This document shows positions 43,910-52,650 of a DNA stretch of 64,000 nucleotides, piece by piece. Each line of letters starts with the position of its first letter. Within the stretch, counting starts at the first letter, position 1. The notes beneath the pieces are model-generated. The model was not told where the DNA came from, did not search any database, and saw nothing but the letters and a program-made list of their open reading frames with translations. Origin of the DNA: RYN-230 sp963720645 (GTDB lineage Bacteria; Actinomycetota; Actinomycetes; Streptosporangiales; Streptosporangiaceae); assembly GCA_963720645.1 (NCBI GenBank), contig CAVRFX010000026.1, forward strand, positions 1-64,000, in the 5' to 3' direction. The position numbers and the translations under genes were made by a program.

Positions 43910-45171
43910 GTGAAATCAGCGAATGACGGCCCGAGGGTCCTGGTCGTCGGGGCCGGCTTCGCGGGCCTGTCCACGATGAGCAGGCTGGCCCGGGGCGGAT
44001 TCCGGGTCACGCTCGCGGACCGGCACATCTACAGCACGTTCCAGCCGCTGCTGTACCAGGTGGCCACGGCCGGGCTGGCCCCGAGCGACGTGGCCTACCC
44101 GCTGCGCGGCTTCGCGCACAAGTACGGCGCGCGGTTCCGGCACGGGGACCTGGCCAGCCTGGACACCGCCACCCGGGTCGCGGAATTCGCGGACGGCGGC
44201 CGGATCGGGTACGACTACCTCATCCTGGCCACCGGGGTGACGGCCGGCTTCTACGGCATCACCGGGGCGGCCGAGTACAGCCACGCCCTGTACACGCTGC
44301 ACGACGCGGTGACGATGCGTGAGCGCATCCTGGCCGGGCTGGAACAGCTCAGCCTCGACGGGGCCCGGGACGTGACCGTGACGATCGTGGGCGGCGGCGC
44401 CACCGGGGTGGAGCTGGCCGGCACCCTGGCCGAGCTGCGTAACATCGGCCTGCCCGCGTCGTATCCCGGACATCCACCCGCAGTGCGTGCACATCCGGCT
44501 GGTGGAGAGGCCCCGTACCTGCTGGGGCCGTACGTGCCGCCGCTGCGCGAGTACGCGCGCCGGCAACTGGTGAACCGCGGCGTGGACCTGCACCTGAACG
44601 CGAAGATCCGGGAGATCACCGCCAACCGGATCATCCTGGACAGCGGGGAGGAGATCCCCAGCGACCTGACCGCGTGGGCGGCGGGCGTGGCCGGGCCGCC
44701 CGGTGGTCGGCAAGTGGGGCCTGCCGCAGGGCAAGGGGGGACGGCTGCTGGTCGGCCCGGACCTGCGTGTGGAGGGCGAGGAGCGGATCTTCGCGACCGG
44801 CGACATCGCGCTGACCGGCGGCGATCCGCTGCCGCAGCTCGCGCAGCCCGCCATCCAGATGGGGCGGCACGCCGCGGAGCAGATCGGCGCCTGGAGGCCG
44901 GGCAGGCCACGGTGCCGTTCCAGTACCACGACAAGGGGACCATGGCCACGATCGGCAGCCGCTCGGCCGTGGTCCAGCTCAGCCACGGATACGGTTCCGC
45001 GGCACGATCGCCTGGCTGGCCTGGCTGGCCCTGCACCTGGTCACGCTGCTGGGCGGCCGGAACCGGATCAACGCGCTGATCAACCTGTCCTACCGCTACC
45101 TCAGCTGGCGGCGCGGCGGCGGGATCATCGTCGGCGACGACCCGCCCGCCCAGAACGCCGAAGGCAACTGA
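43910..45171 (+). pseudogene. ndh: type II NADH dehydrogenase (NDH-2), four frameshifts
   Basis: From GTG 43910: VLVVGAGFAGLSTMSRLARGGFRVTLADRHIYSTFQPLLYQVATAGLAPSDVAYPLRG (FAD site, FQPLLYQVAT), VTIVGGGATGVELAGTLAEL (NADH site). Shifts are needed near 44465 (HPQCVHIRLVER), 44695 (VVGKWGLPQGKGGRLLVGPDLRVEGEERIFATGDIAL), 44905 (QYHDKGTMATIGSRSAVVQL) and 45000 (GTIAWLAWLALHLVTLLGGRNRINALINLSYRYLSW) before a stop at 45169-45171. Every domain, including the C-terminal membrane-binding helix, is otherwise intact, which favours base-call errors over decay. Role: NADH:menaquinone oxidoreductase at the membrane. Confidence 0.88.
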
Positions 45172-45191
45172 CGGGATCCGGGCGGGCGGCC

Positions 45192-45297
45192 GGAGAAAGC
45201 GTTCGGCCGGGGAAAGCGTTCGGCCGGGAAAGCGTTCGGCCGGGGAAAGCGTCCGGGGCGGGAATGCGTTCGGGGCGGGCGAGCGTTCGGCGCGTGA
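45192..45297. repeat. tandem ~18-bp repeat GGGAAAGCGTTCGGCCGG
   Basis: Six imperfect units in a row: AAAGCGTTCGGCCGGGG (x4, one GTCCGGG), then AATGCGTTCGGGGCGGG and CGAGCGTTCGGCGCG. It fills the gap between the ndh stop and the truncated cobalamin gene. No coding role. Confidence 0.85.
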
Positions 45298-45310
45298 GGC
45301 CCGGCGGCGG

Positions 45311-46600
45311 TCAGGCAGCGACCACGCCGGGGACCCGGAGCACGTCGACGTCCTCCCCGGCGAGCTGCTCGAGCAGGTCCGCCAGCGCGTGCAGGCCCGG
45401 ATCCGCCGGGAACACCACCGCGACCGCGTGGCCCAGCCGGGCCTGCCCGAGCGCCTCGCGCCCGCGCGCCTCTTCCTGACCCGGATCAGCGCGGATCACC
45501 TGGGTGCCGACCCGGAGCAGGTCAGCCACCTGCTCCAGGACGTCCCCGGGGCCGGCCACCACGGAGGCCCGGCGCAGCTCGCTGGTCGCGCGGGGGGTGA
45601 GCAGGTCCCGGGGGCCCGGTCCGGTGCCGACCAGGGCGAGCCGTCCGCGCGGCCGGATCCGGGCGATCGCCACGCTGGCGTCGCGTGATCCGCGCTCGGG
45701 CACCACAAGTTGCGCCGCGCCAGCCAGGGCGACCGCCTCGGCCACGCTCAGCCGGGCCGGGGCGGCGACGCCCCCGCCTGCGGTTCCCGGCCTGGCCAGC
45801 TGCGCGGCCGGGTAGCTGGCCAGCGGCCAGCCGCGCTCACGGGCGGCGGCGGCGAGCCCCGGCCGGGCGTCCTCGTCCTCACGCAGCGTGGCCAGGGTGG
45901 ACACGCTGGCCGCCGAGAGCCCGGCCTCGCCCAGCGCCGCGTCGGCGAGCCGCAAGACCTCGTCCGCGCCCGCCTCGTAGCTGGCGGTCACGCCCGTCAG
46001 GTGCACCCCGACCACCAGCGACGGGGGCCGCAGCACCGCGGTGCGCGGGTCGGACGCCACGAGCCGGTCGGTGATCAGGATCCGGTACTCCCCGGTGTCT
46101 CCCACGGTGGCCGGCAGCGGGGGCAGCGGCCAGGTCTCTGCCGACTCGAGCCGGACCCGCTCACCGTCCAGCAGGGCCCGGCTGACCGTGCCGATCGCGC
46201 CCTCGGTCGGCCAGCCCAGCGTGTCCAGCCCGGGCAGGCTGACCGCGTCCGTGGCCGTGGTGATCACCGCGTCCGCCCCGAACACCTCGGCGACGCGGGT
46301 GGCCAGCGCGTTCGCGCCCGCCGCGTGCCCGCCAACCACCGCGACCGCCCGGCGGCCCGATTCGTCCACGCAGACGACGGCGGGGTCGGTCCACTTGCTG
46401 TTCAGCAACGGGGCGATCAGCCGCACGGTGGCACCGACCGCGAGGAAGCACACGAGCCCGTCGCACTGGGCCCAGGCCCGGACGAGCGCCTGCCGGGCCG
46501 GGCCGTCATAGGTACGGGTCTGCCCGGGCCAGGCGGCGGCCAGCCGCTCCGCGGCCGCTCGACCTCCCCCGGTCACCGCAATCAGGCCAATCACCGGCAT
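45311..46600 (-). CDS. CbiG-CobJ-type cobalamin biosynthesis fusion, CobJ part truncated
   Basis: 429 codons. CbiG N-terminal (AQCDGLVCFLAVGATVRLIAPLLNSKWTDPAVVCVDESGRRAVAVVGGHAAGANALATRVAE) and C-terminal (VVGVHLTGVTASYEAGADEVLRLADAALGEAGLSAASVSTLATLREDEDARPGLAAAARERGWPLASYPAAQL) domains are complete: cobalt-precorrin-5A hydrolase. From ~320 GRLALVGTGPGPRDLLTPRATSELRRASVVAG starts a precorrin-3B methyltransferase (CobJ) domain, but it ends at DVLRVPGVVAA after ~105 residues; a full domain has ~240. The stop adjoins the 18-bp repeat array. Only the CbiG function can survive. Confidence 0.85.
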   Translation of the reverse strand: MPVIGLIAVTGGGRAAAERLAAAWPGQTRTYDGPARQALVRAWAQCDGLVCFLAVGATVRLIAPLLNSKWTDPAVVCVDESGRRAVAVVGGHAAGANALATRVAEVFGADAVITTATDAVSLPGLDTLGWPTEGAIGTVSRALLDGERVRLESAETWPLPPLPATVGDTGEYRILITDRLVASDPRTAVLRPPSLVVGVHLTGVTASYEAGADEVLRLADAALGEAGLSAASVSTLATLREDEDARPGLAAAARERGWPLASYPAAQLARPGTAGGGVAAPARLSVAEAVALAGAAQLVVPERGSRDASVAIARIRPRGRLALVGTGPGPRDLLTPRATSELRRASVVAGPGDVLEQVADLLRVGTQVIRADPGQEEARGREALGQARLGHAVAVVFPADPGLHALADLLEQLAGEDVDVLRVPGVVAA

Positions 46601-46609
46601 CTCCGCAAC

Positions 46610-47554
46610 TTACCGCAGCCTCATGTGCAGGCAGATCGTCGTGCCGTCGGTGCTGCTGCGCCGCTCGACCAGATCGCACACCTGGTTGACGAGCCACAGG
46701 CCCTTGCCGCCGGGCAGATCATCGGCGGGCACCCGGTAGCCGGCCAGCCGGTCGGCGATGACGCCGCTGTCCTGGATCAGGCACAGGATCTCGTCCTCGT
46801 CATGCCACAGGTGCACGGTCCCGCCCGCCTTCGTGTGCCGCAGCGTGTTCGCCGCGACCTCGCTGGCCGCCAGCACCAGGTCGGTGATGCGCCGGGCGGG
46901 CAGCCGGGCGGTGCGCGCGCACCGGGCCACCAGGCTGCGCACCGGCCGCAGGTCTCGCTGGTAGCTGAGGCGCTCCGCGGTCGCGGGCGGCCCGGCCAGC
47001 GGGCGGTCACAGCCGGGCGGCAGCCCGTCCGGGCCGAGATAGCCGGAGCTGGCCCGCTCCTCCCCCTGGCAGAGCAGGGCCGGGTGGGTGCTGCCCGCGT
47101 CGTCCAGCACCGAGGAGGTCAGGCTCGCGCGGTCGTACAGGCAGACCATGGTGGCCGGGGTCCCGGAGAACGCCGTGTTGACGAGGGCTTCGTAACGCAC
47201 GGCCTCGCGCAGCTCGGCGGCGGAGCGATCCGGCCAGACGGGCTCGCTGAGGTACCGGATCCGCCGCCCCGGGTTGCGGTCCATGAACGCGCGGATGGCC
47301 GGGATGATCCGGGCCGGGTTGCGGCCCAGCTCGGTCATGTCGGTGAACGCCAGTCCGGGGACGCCGCCGCTGAGGTCCCGGCGGAGCCAGCTCACCTTGC
47401 CAGGCCGGGTGGCGATGAGGACCGGCTCGGCACGGGCCAGCCCCCCGCGGACATACCGGTCGATGGCGGCACGGAATTCGGTGGCTCCCCGGTAGATCAG
47501 GGCGCGGTGCAGGAAGCCGTCACCGGCCACCGCCTCCGCCACGTCCACCCCCAT
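46610..47554 (-). CDS. MEDS-domain / HATPase anti-sigma-factor-type kinase
   Basis: 314 codons from ATG 47554 (longer frame to 47704 unsupported). MEDS sensory domain: FLHRALIYRGATEFRAAIDRYVRGGLARAEPVLIATRPGKVSWLRRDL ... YLSEPVWPDRSAAELREAVRYEALVNTAFSGTPATMVCLYDRASL. HATPase_c of the RsbW/SpoIIAB type: ARRITDLVLAASEVAANTLRHTKAGGTVHLWHDEDEILCLIQDSGVIADRLAG ... GGKGLWLVNQVCDLVERRS, with the N-box Glu/Asn (SEVAANTLRH) and G-boxes. Such proteins sense small C1-like or stress signals and sequester a sigma factor or phosphorylate a STAS protein. Divergent STAS gene 240 bp away is the obvious partner. Confidence 0.9.
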   Translation of the reverse strand: MGVDVAEAVAGDGFLHRALIYRGATEFRAAIDRYVRGGLARAEPVLIATRPGKVSWLRRDLSGGVPGLAFTDMTELGRNPARIIPAIRAFMDRNPGRRIRYLSEPVWPDRSAAELREAVRYEALVNTAFSGTPATMVCLYDRASLTSSVLDDAGSTHPALLCQGEERASSGYLGPDGLPPGCDRPLAGPPATAERLSYQRDLRPVRSLVARCARTARLPARRITDLVLAASEVAANTLRHTKAGGTVHLWHDEDEILCLIQDSGVIADRLAGYRVPADDLPGGKGLWLVNQVCDLVERRSSTDGTTICLHMRLR

Positions 47555-47793
47555 GCCCAGCCACCTAGCGCGCTTCTGCGGGCGGCCGCGGAGGGCCCAT
47601 AGGGCCGGGCCGGCGCATAGTCCCGCCGCGCTGGCCAGCCCGGGCCGCGTTGCTGGAGCGAACACTACCTTGCACGCGCTGCTATCTGCCCTGGCAAAAC
47701 TCACGTATGCGGCTCATGTGCAGAAGCATGGCGCCGGGTTACGATCACAGGTGTACCTTCCCAGTCCTAGCCTGACTTTGCAGGGGGAGCAGC

Positions 47794-48231
47794 GTGGAAG
47801 GACGCGAAGGGCTCTGGCTGTCCGCCGAGCAGCACGGCAGCGTCATGGTCGTCACCATCCGTGGTGATCTCGACATCGTGACCAGCGGCCGCTTCGACGA
47901 CTGCCTGAAGCAGGCCCGCGCGGTGAGCAAGCGGATCATCCTGGACCTGGCCGGGGTCGACTTCATGGACACCAGCGCCCTCGCCGTCGTCGTGGGGCAC
48001 TGGAAGAAGCTCAAGGCCGAGGGCGGGACCCTGATCCTGGCCGGGGCACGCTACCGGTACACGAAGAGCCTGTGGATCACGGGGCTGGCCGACCGGCTGC
48101 CGCTCTACGACACGGCCGAGCTGGCCATAGCGGCCGAGCAGGCCGCCGCGGGCGACCTGGCCGCCGGTAGCGCCGCGGGCGATCCGCCGGCCGGCGGCGC
48201 CGCGGGCGAAGGGTCCCCTGCCGCCGACTAG
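47794..48231 (+). CDS. STAS-domain anti-sigma factor antagonist
   Basis: 145 codons from GTG 47794 after GGGGGAGCAGC. VMVVTIRGDLDIVTSGRFDDCLKQARAVSKRIILDLAGVDFMDTSALAVVVGHWKKLKAEGGTLILAG is a full RsbV/SpoIIAA STAS domain with the phosphoacceptor in DFMDTSAL. The C-terminal ~35 residues are an Ala/Gly-rich tail (AAAGDLAAGSAAGDPPAGGAAGEG). It is followed after 24 bp by the PP2C-containing gene, which should dephosphorylate it, while the divergent HATPase protein should phosphorylate it. Confidence 0.93.
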   Translation: MEGREGLWLSAEQHGSVMVVTIRGDLDIVTSGRFDDCLKQARAVSKRIILDLAGVDFMDTSALAVVVGHWKKLKAEGGTLILAGARYRYTKSLWITGLADRLPLYDTAELAIAAEQAAAGDLAAGSAAGDPPAGGAAGEGSPAAD

Positions 48232-48255
48232 CATGCACCTGGCGGAAGGCGGAAC

Positions 48256-51090
48256 ATGGTCAGCTCGGATCTCGCGGTCGGCGCGGCCAGCCTGCTGGCG
48301 ACGGCGGCGTCGTCCGAGCCCAGCTCGCTGCGCCGGCTGGCCGGGCTCGCGGTGCAGCAGGTGAAGGGCTGCTCGGCGGCCACGGTGGCGCTCTGGCGCG
48401 ACGGTGAGCCCGCGGTGGTGACGTCCAGTCACCCGGAGCCGCCTGCGCTGATCTGGGTTCAGCTCGGCGCCGGGCGCGGGCCGATCCTGGACGCCCTGGC
48501 CACCGGGGACCCGGTCAGCTGCGAAGACACCCTCGACAGCGAGCGGTGGCCGGAGTACTCGGCGGCAGCCCTGGCCCTGGGCATCCGGTCCTCGATCACG
48601 CTTCCCTACCGGGGCGCTCCGGACTCGTTCACCCTGTCCCTGTTCGCCGCCCGGCCGGGGGTGATGGACGCGGCGCAGATCCCGCTGGCCGAGCTGCTGG
48701 TGGCGTTCGGCGGCGCGGCCCTGGCCGCCGTCTCCGACTACGACGAGGCGCAGCGCACGGCGGTCCAGCTGCGCGACGCCGCCGATTCCCGGTCCCTGGT
48801 GGACCAGGCCAAGGGCATCCTGATGCACGCGCTCGGCTGCAGCGCCGATGAAGCGCTCGACCGGATGCGCCAGGTCTCGCAGCGCAACAACATGCGCACG
48901 ACCGAGGTGGCCGCGACGATCATCGGCGCGCGGGCCGGGCGGGTGGCCCAGGCCGGGGAGGCGCCCGGACCGGGAGGCGCGGCCCGGCCCGGGCAGGCGG
49001 GCCAGGCCGGGCAGGCGGGCCAGGCCGGGCGGGCGCCCCAGGCGGGGAGGGCGCGCCGGGCCTGCGAGCCGCCCCGGGCCGGGGAGGGCCGGCGAAGCAC
49101 CTCGCGCCAGGCGTTAACGTGGTTTCCCACCTGCGCAGATTGGGCTCATGCTGTGACCGACGTCTCTGACCGCCAGCCCGCGGGCGACGGCGTGGCGGAG
49201 CTGCGCGCCCGCCATGAGGCCCTGCAGCAGACCGCCACCATGCCCGGCGCGGATCTGCGGCCGCTCCTCGACGCGGCCCTGGCCGAGCTGGACGGCGCGA
49301 TTGACGCCCTGGGCTCGGCGCAGGCCCAGCCGGCCGCGGGCGGCAAGGACGAGCGGGCGGCGGGGTCGGTGCATGCCGAGCGCCGCCTGCTGCACGCGGT
49401 GTTCCAGCAGGTGCCGGTGCCGTTGTTCGTGCTCGGCCAGGACGGGACCGTGCGCCGGGCCAACCCGGCCGCCAGCGCGCTGCTCGGGGCGGCGCGCGGC
49501 TATCCGACCGGGAAGCCGTTCAGCGCGCTCGTTGACCCGTCGGGCCGCCCGGCCGTCCGTTCGCTGCTCGCCGCGGCGGCCCGCACCGAGGGGGGCCGGC
49601 AGCTGGACTGCCAGCTGCTGACAGCCAAGGGACGGATCAGCTGCGTGCTCGATGTGCGGCCGGTGAGCGTGCGCGGCGGTGACGACTCGCTGCTCGTCGC
49701 GGCCCGGGCCTGGCCCGCCGCCGGCGCCGCGGGCACGAAGGCCCGTGCCGCACCCGCGCCCGAGCCGGAGCAGGCGGGCGCTGACCTGCCCGGGGCGGGC
49801 CAGGCCGCACCCGATCCGGTGGTGACGGTCATGACGCGGCGGCTCGACCTGGCCACGATGGCCAGCCGGCTGCTGCTGGAAAACGTCACGTTCAGCGAGT
49901 CCGTCACCCTCCAGCGGTGCGCCCGGCTGCTCTCTGAGGCACTGGGGGCGTGGGTCATCGTGGACATGGACCGGGGCGGGCTGCTCCGCCGCCACTTCGT
50001 CACCGGGCCGGACAAGCACGAGTCCGGGCCGCTGACGCAGACGGTCGCCGCGGTCAACCCGGTGCCGGACTCACTGCCCGCGCAGGTCCGCGACTCCGGC
50101 AGCACGCTGCTGGTGACGCACGCCGAGGACAACAGCCTCCTCGGCACCGCACCGGACGGCGTGCCGCTGCTGGCCCTGCTGGGCACCGGGTCGGTGCTCA
50201 GCGTGCCGCTGGCGGACCGTGAGCAGACGTACGGCGTGCTCACGCTGGCCCGTGACCCGGCCTGCGGCTACTTCAGCCTGGCCGACGTGGGCCTGGTGGA
50301 AGAGATCGCCGAGCAGATGGCGCTGGCCATGTCGGTGCGCCGGATGCTGCGCAGCCGCACCGAGACAGCCGAGGCGCTCCAGGCCAGCCTCATCCCGCCG
50401 GTGCTGCGGGCCGTGCCGGGAGTGGAGATAGCGTCCGCGCACATGGCCCCCACCCGGGGCCGGGCGGTCGGCGGTGACTTCTACGATGTCCACCCGACCC
50501 CGGCCGGCTGGGGCGTGGCCATCGGCGACGTCTGCGGCAAGGGCGAGGACGCCGCCTCAGTCACCGCCGTGGCCCGGCACGCAATCCGTGTCCTGGCGCA
50601 CTGGAACGCCGACCCGGCCGAGGTTCTCCGCGGCACGAACGAGATCATGCTGGCCGAGGAATTCGGCAGCCGCTTCGTCACGGCCAGCACCACCCACCTC
50701 AGCTGGAGCGGCCGCAGCCTGCACGCCGTGCTCGGCAGCGCCGGGCATCCCGGCCCGGTGCTGGTCCGGCCGGACGGGCGCGCCCAGGTCCTCGCGGGCG
50801 GCGGGCTGCCGCTCGGGATCTTCCCCGACGCCGAGCCGGTGACCCACGAGCTCGAGCTGGCCAGCGGCGACGTCCTGTTCTTCTGCACCGACGGGCTGAC
50901 CGACGCCCGCAGCCCGGACCAGGCCTACTTCGAGGGCAGCCTCGCGGACGGCCTGTCCACGCTGGCGGGCAAGCCACCCGCGGACATCGTCTCCGGCATG
51001 CGCCGGCTGGTCCTGGACTTCTGCGCCGGGGTGCTGCTGGACGACCTGACCATGCTGGTGCTCCGGGTGGGCGAGCCGCCGGGCGCGTGA
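48256..51090 (+). CDS. GAF-ANTAR - PAS-GAF-PP2C (SpoIIE-type) signalling protein, possibly two genes in one frame
   Basis: One uninterrupted frame of 944 codons. Residues ~10-160 GAF; ~165-225 ANTAR (AQRTAVQLRDAADSRSLVDQAKGILMHALGCSADEALDRMRQVSQRNNMRTTEVAATII); ~230-290 repetitive Gly/Ala/Gln linker; ~385-470 PAS (FQQVPVPLFVLGQDGTVRRANPAASALLGA); ~535-690 GAF; ~710-940 PP2C (GVEIASAHMAPTRGRAVGGDFYDV, WGVAIGDVCGKGEDAASVTAVARHAIR, LFFCTDGLTDAR, DDLTMLVLRV). An internal GTG at 49153 (TDVSDRQPAGDG), after a less GC-rich stretch, could start a separate phosphatase; the ANTAR gene would then have lost its stop. Confidence 0.85.
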   Translation: MVSSDLAVGAASLLATAASSEPSSLRRLAGLAVQQVKGCSAATVALWRDGEPAVVTSSHPEPPALIWVQLGAGRGPILDALATGDPVSCEDTLDSERWPEYSAAALALGIRSSITLPYRGAPDSFTLSLFAARPGVMDAAQIPLAELLVAFGGAALAAVSDYDEAQRTAVQLRDAADSRSLVDQAKGILMHALGCSADEALDRMRQVSQRNNMRTTEVAATIIGARAGRVAQAGEAPGPGGAARPGQAGQAGQAGQAGRAPQAGRARRACEPPRAGEGRRSTSRQALTWFPTCADWAHAVTDVSDRQPAGDGVAELRARHEALQQTATMPGADLRPLLDAALAELDGAIDALGSAQAQPAAGGKDERAAGSVHAERRLLHAVFQQVPVPLFVLGQDGTVRRANPAASALLGAARGYPTGKPFSALVDPSGRPAVRSLLAAAARTEGGRQLDCQLLTAKGRISCVLDVRPVSVRGGDDSLLVAARAWPAAGAAGTKARAAPAPEPEQAGADLPGAGQAAPDPVVTVMTRRLDLATMASRLLLENVTFSESVTLQRCARLLSEALGAWVIVDMDRGGLLRRHFVTGPDKHESGPLTQTVAAVNPVPDSLPAQVRDSGSTLLVTHAEDNSLLGTAPDGVPLLALLGTGSVLSVPLADREQTYGVLTLARDPACGYFSLADVGLVEEIAEQMALAMSVRRMLRSRTETAEALQASLIPPVLRAVPGVEIASAHMAPTRGRAVGGDFYDVHPTPAGWGVAIGDVCGKGEDAASVTAVARHAIRVLAHWNADPAEVLRGTNEIMLAEEFGSRFVTASTTHLSWSGRSLHAVLGSAGHPGPVLVRPDGRAQVLAGGGLPLGIFPDAEPVTHELELASGDVLFFCTDGLTDARSPDQAYFEGSLADGLSTLAGKPPADIVSGMRRLVLDFCAGVLLDDLTMLVLRVGEPPGA
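48991..49044 (+). repeat. 18-bp tandem repeat in the ANTAR-PP2C linker
   Basis: GGGCAGGCGGGCCAGGCC occurs about three times, encoding GQAGQA. Repeat-length change here could alter or break the frame between the ANTAR and phosphatase parts. Confidence 0.75.
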
Positions 51091-51175
51091 GCCCGCCCCG
51101 GTACTGACGGCCTGCCCGGCGGGTGAGCCCGCCCCCGCGGTGGCCGGGCCCGGCCACCGCCAGGCCGGCAGTCAG

Positions 51176-52129
51176 TCAGTACCGGGCGCCGGCCACCTGC
51201 GCGCCCAGCGGGTCCAGCACGGCCAGCTCGCTGTCGCTGAGCGTGACGTCGAGCGCGGCCACGTTCTGCTCCAGCCACTTCACCCGCTTGGTGCCGGGAA
51301 TCGGTGCCACCGGCACGCCGAGCCGCTCCTGCTGCGCGTACACCCAGGCCAGGGCCACCTGCGCCGGGGCCACGCCCTTGGCGTCGGCCACCCCGCGGAC
51401 CGCGTCCGCGATGGCCTGGTTAGCCTGCCCGGCTTCCCCGGTGAAGCGCGGGTTACGGCTGCGGAAGTCCCTGGCGTCCAGGGTCGACACATCCACGGTG
51501 CCGGTCAGGAAGCCCCGGCCCAGCGGCGAGTAGGGCACCAGGCCGACACCGAGCTCGCGCAGCGCGTCCAGGACCGTGGTCTCCGGGTCCCGGGCCCACA
51601 GCGAGTACTCGCTCTGCACCGCCGCGATCGGGTGTACCGCGCAGGCCCGGCGCAGCAGCGCGTTATCCACCTCGGACAGGCCCAGGTAGCGCACCTTCCC
51701 CTCGGCCACCAGCTCGGCCATGGCGCCGACGGTCTCCTCGATTTCCGCCGTCTGCGGCGGCCGGTGCAGGTAGTACAGGTCGATCACGTCCACGCCCAGC
51801 CGGGTCAGCGAGGACTCGCAGGCGCGCTTGACGTACCCGCGCTCGCCGCGGATGACGCGCTTGTCGTCGCCGCCGGAGCGGTCGATGCCGAACTTGGTCG
51901 CGAGCTGGACCCCCTCGCGGCGGCCCGCCAGGGCCCGGCCCACGAGGACCTCGTTGTGCCCGGCGCCGTAGATGTCGGCTGTGTCGATGAAGGTCACGCC
52001 GAGGTCGAGCGCACGGTGGATGGTGGCGATCGACTCATCCCAGTCGGTCTCGCCGTACCACTCGCTCATGCCCATGCAGCCCAGGCCCTGCGCCGAGACG
52101 GTGAGACCACCCAGTGAAACGTTGCGCAC
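51176..52129 (-). CDS. aldo/keto reductase
   Basis: 317 codons. LTVSAQGLGCMGMSEWYG, FIDTADIYGAGHNEVLVGRALAGRREGVQLATKFGI, DVIDLYYLHRPPQTAEIEETVGAMAELVAEGKVRYLGLSEV and GLVPYSPLGRGFLTG cover the TIM barrel with the Asp-Tyr-Lys-His tetrad (D in DTAD, Y in IYG, K in TKFG, H in LHR). NADPH-dependent carbonyl reduction. One base after the stop of the MerR gene, so co-transcribed with it and likely under its control. Confidence 0.96.
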   Translation of the reverse strand: MRNVSLGGLTVSAQGLGCMGMSEWYGETDWDESIATIHRALDLGVTFIDTADIYGAGHNEVLVGRALAGRREGVQLATKFGIDRSGGDDKRVIRGERGYVKRACESSLTRLGVDVIDLYYLHRPPQTAEIEETVGAMAELVAEGKVRYLGLSEVDNALLRRACAVHPIAAVQSEYSLWARDPETTVLDALRELGVGLVPYSPLGRGFLTGTVDVSTLDARDFRSRNPRFTGEAGQANQAIADAVRGVADAKGVAPAQVALAWVYAQQERLGVPVAPIPGTKRVKWLEQNVAALDVTLSDSELAVLDPLGAQVAGARY

Positions 52130-52130
52130 G

Positions 52131-52517
52131 TTACTCCTGTCCTGTTCCTGGTCCGGCCGCGCGGAGGCGGCTCTGGTACGCCGAGATCTTGTGGTCCAGC
52201 AGGTCCAGGCATTCCTGCTGCTGGCGCAGGGCCTGGCGGACGTGCTCGCGGTGGCCCTCCAGCAACGCGAGCCGCTCCTGCTCCCCCGCCCCCGACCGGA
52301 CCAGCCCCGCGTAGCGGAGCATGTCGCGCACCGGCATCCCGGTGGCGCGGAGCCTGCTCAGCAGCAGGATCCAGTCCAGGTCGGCATCGTTGTAGCGACG
52401 GCGCCCGTCGGGGGTCCGGGCGATCCGGTCCAGCAGGCCGATCCGCTCATACCAGCGGAGCGTGTGCTGGGAGAGCCCGCACTTCTCCGCGGCCTGCCGC
52501 GTGGTCCAGCCCGTCAC
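52131..52517 (-). CDS. MerR family transcriptional regulator
   Basis: 128 codons. TTRQAAEKCGLSQHTLRWYERIGLLDRIARTPDGRRRYNDADLDWILLLSRLRATGMPVRDMLRYAGLV is a standard MerR HTH with wing (DGRRRY), followed by a coiled-coil dimer helix (ERLALLEGHREHVRQALRQQQECLDLLDHKISAYQSRL). There are no metal-binding Cys residues beyond two isolated ones, so it probably senses an organic or redox signal. First gene of an operon with the aldo/keto reductase; a 22-bp palindrome lies in its promoter region. Confidence 0.95.
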   Translation of the reverse strand: MTGWTTRQAAEKCGLSQHTLRWYERIGLLDRIARTPDGRRRYNDADLDWILLLSRLRATGMPVRDMLRYAGLVRSGAGEQERLALLEGHREHVRQALRQQQECLDLLDHKISAYQSRLRAAGPGTGQE

Positions 52518-52531
52518 ATCTGAAACCCTAA

Positions 52532-52553
52532 GCGTTAGAGCGCGCTCTAACGC
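52532..52553. promoter_or_regulatory. perfect 22-bp MerR operator
   Basis: GCGTTAGAGCG / CGCTCTAACGC, arms of 11 with no spacer, 15-36 bp before the MerR start. TTAGAGCGCGCTCTAA is a form often seen before MerR-AKR pairs. Confidence 0.85.
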
Positions 52554-52577
52554 AAACCGCCGGCCCCGGCCGTCTCT

Positions 52578-52634
52578 TCATGATCACGGTCGATAGGGGG
52601 CGCTATGTGGCAGGGATTGACCAGGATCATGGAA
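52578..52634. terminator. imperfect inverted repeat after the TenA gene
   Basis: TTCATGATCACGGTC and GACCAGGATCATGGAA pair with mismatches around a ~27-base loop. It lies between the TenA 3' end and the MerR promoter and may end the ALDH-TenA transcript. Confidence 0.4.
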
Positions 52635-52650
52635 GCTGGGAGGCGGGGGG

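Noticed and set aside
42532..44028. Long minus-strand frame across the carboxylate-amine ligase gene
   Set aside because: Shadow of the GCS2 gene; only its last part overlaps a real remnant (GH15), which is in another frame.
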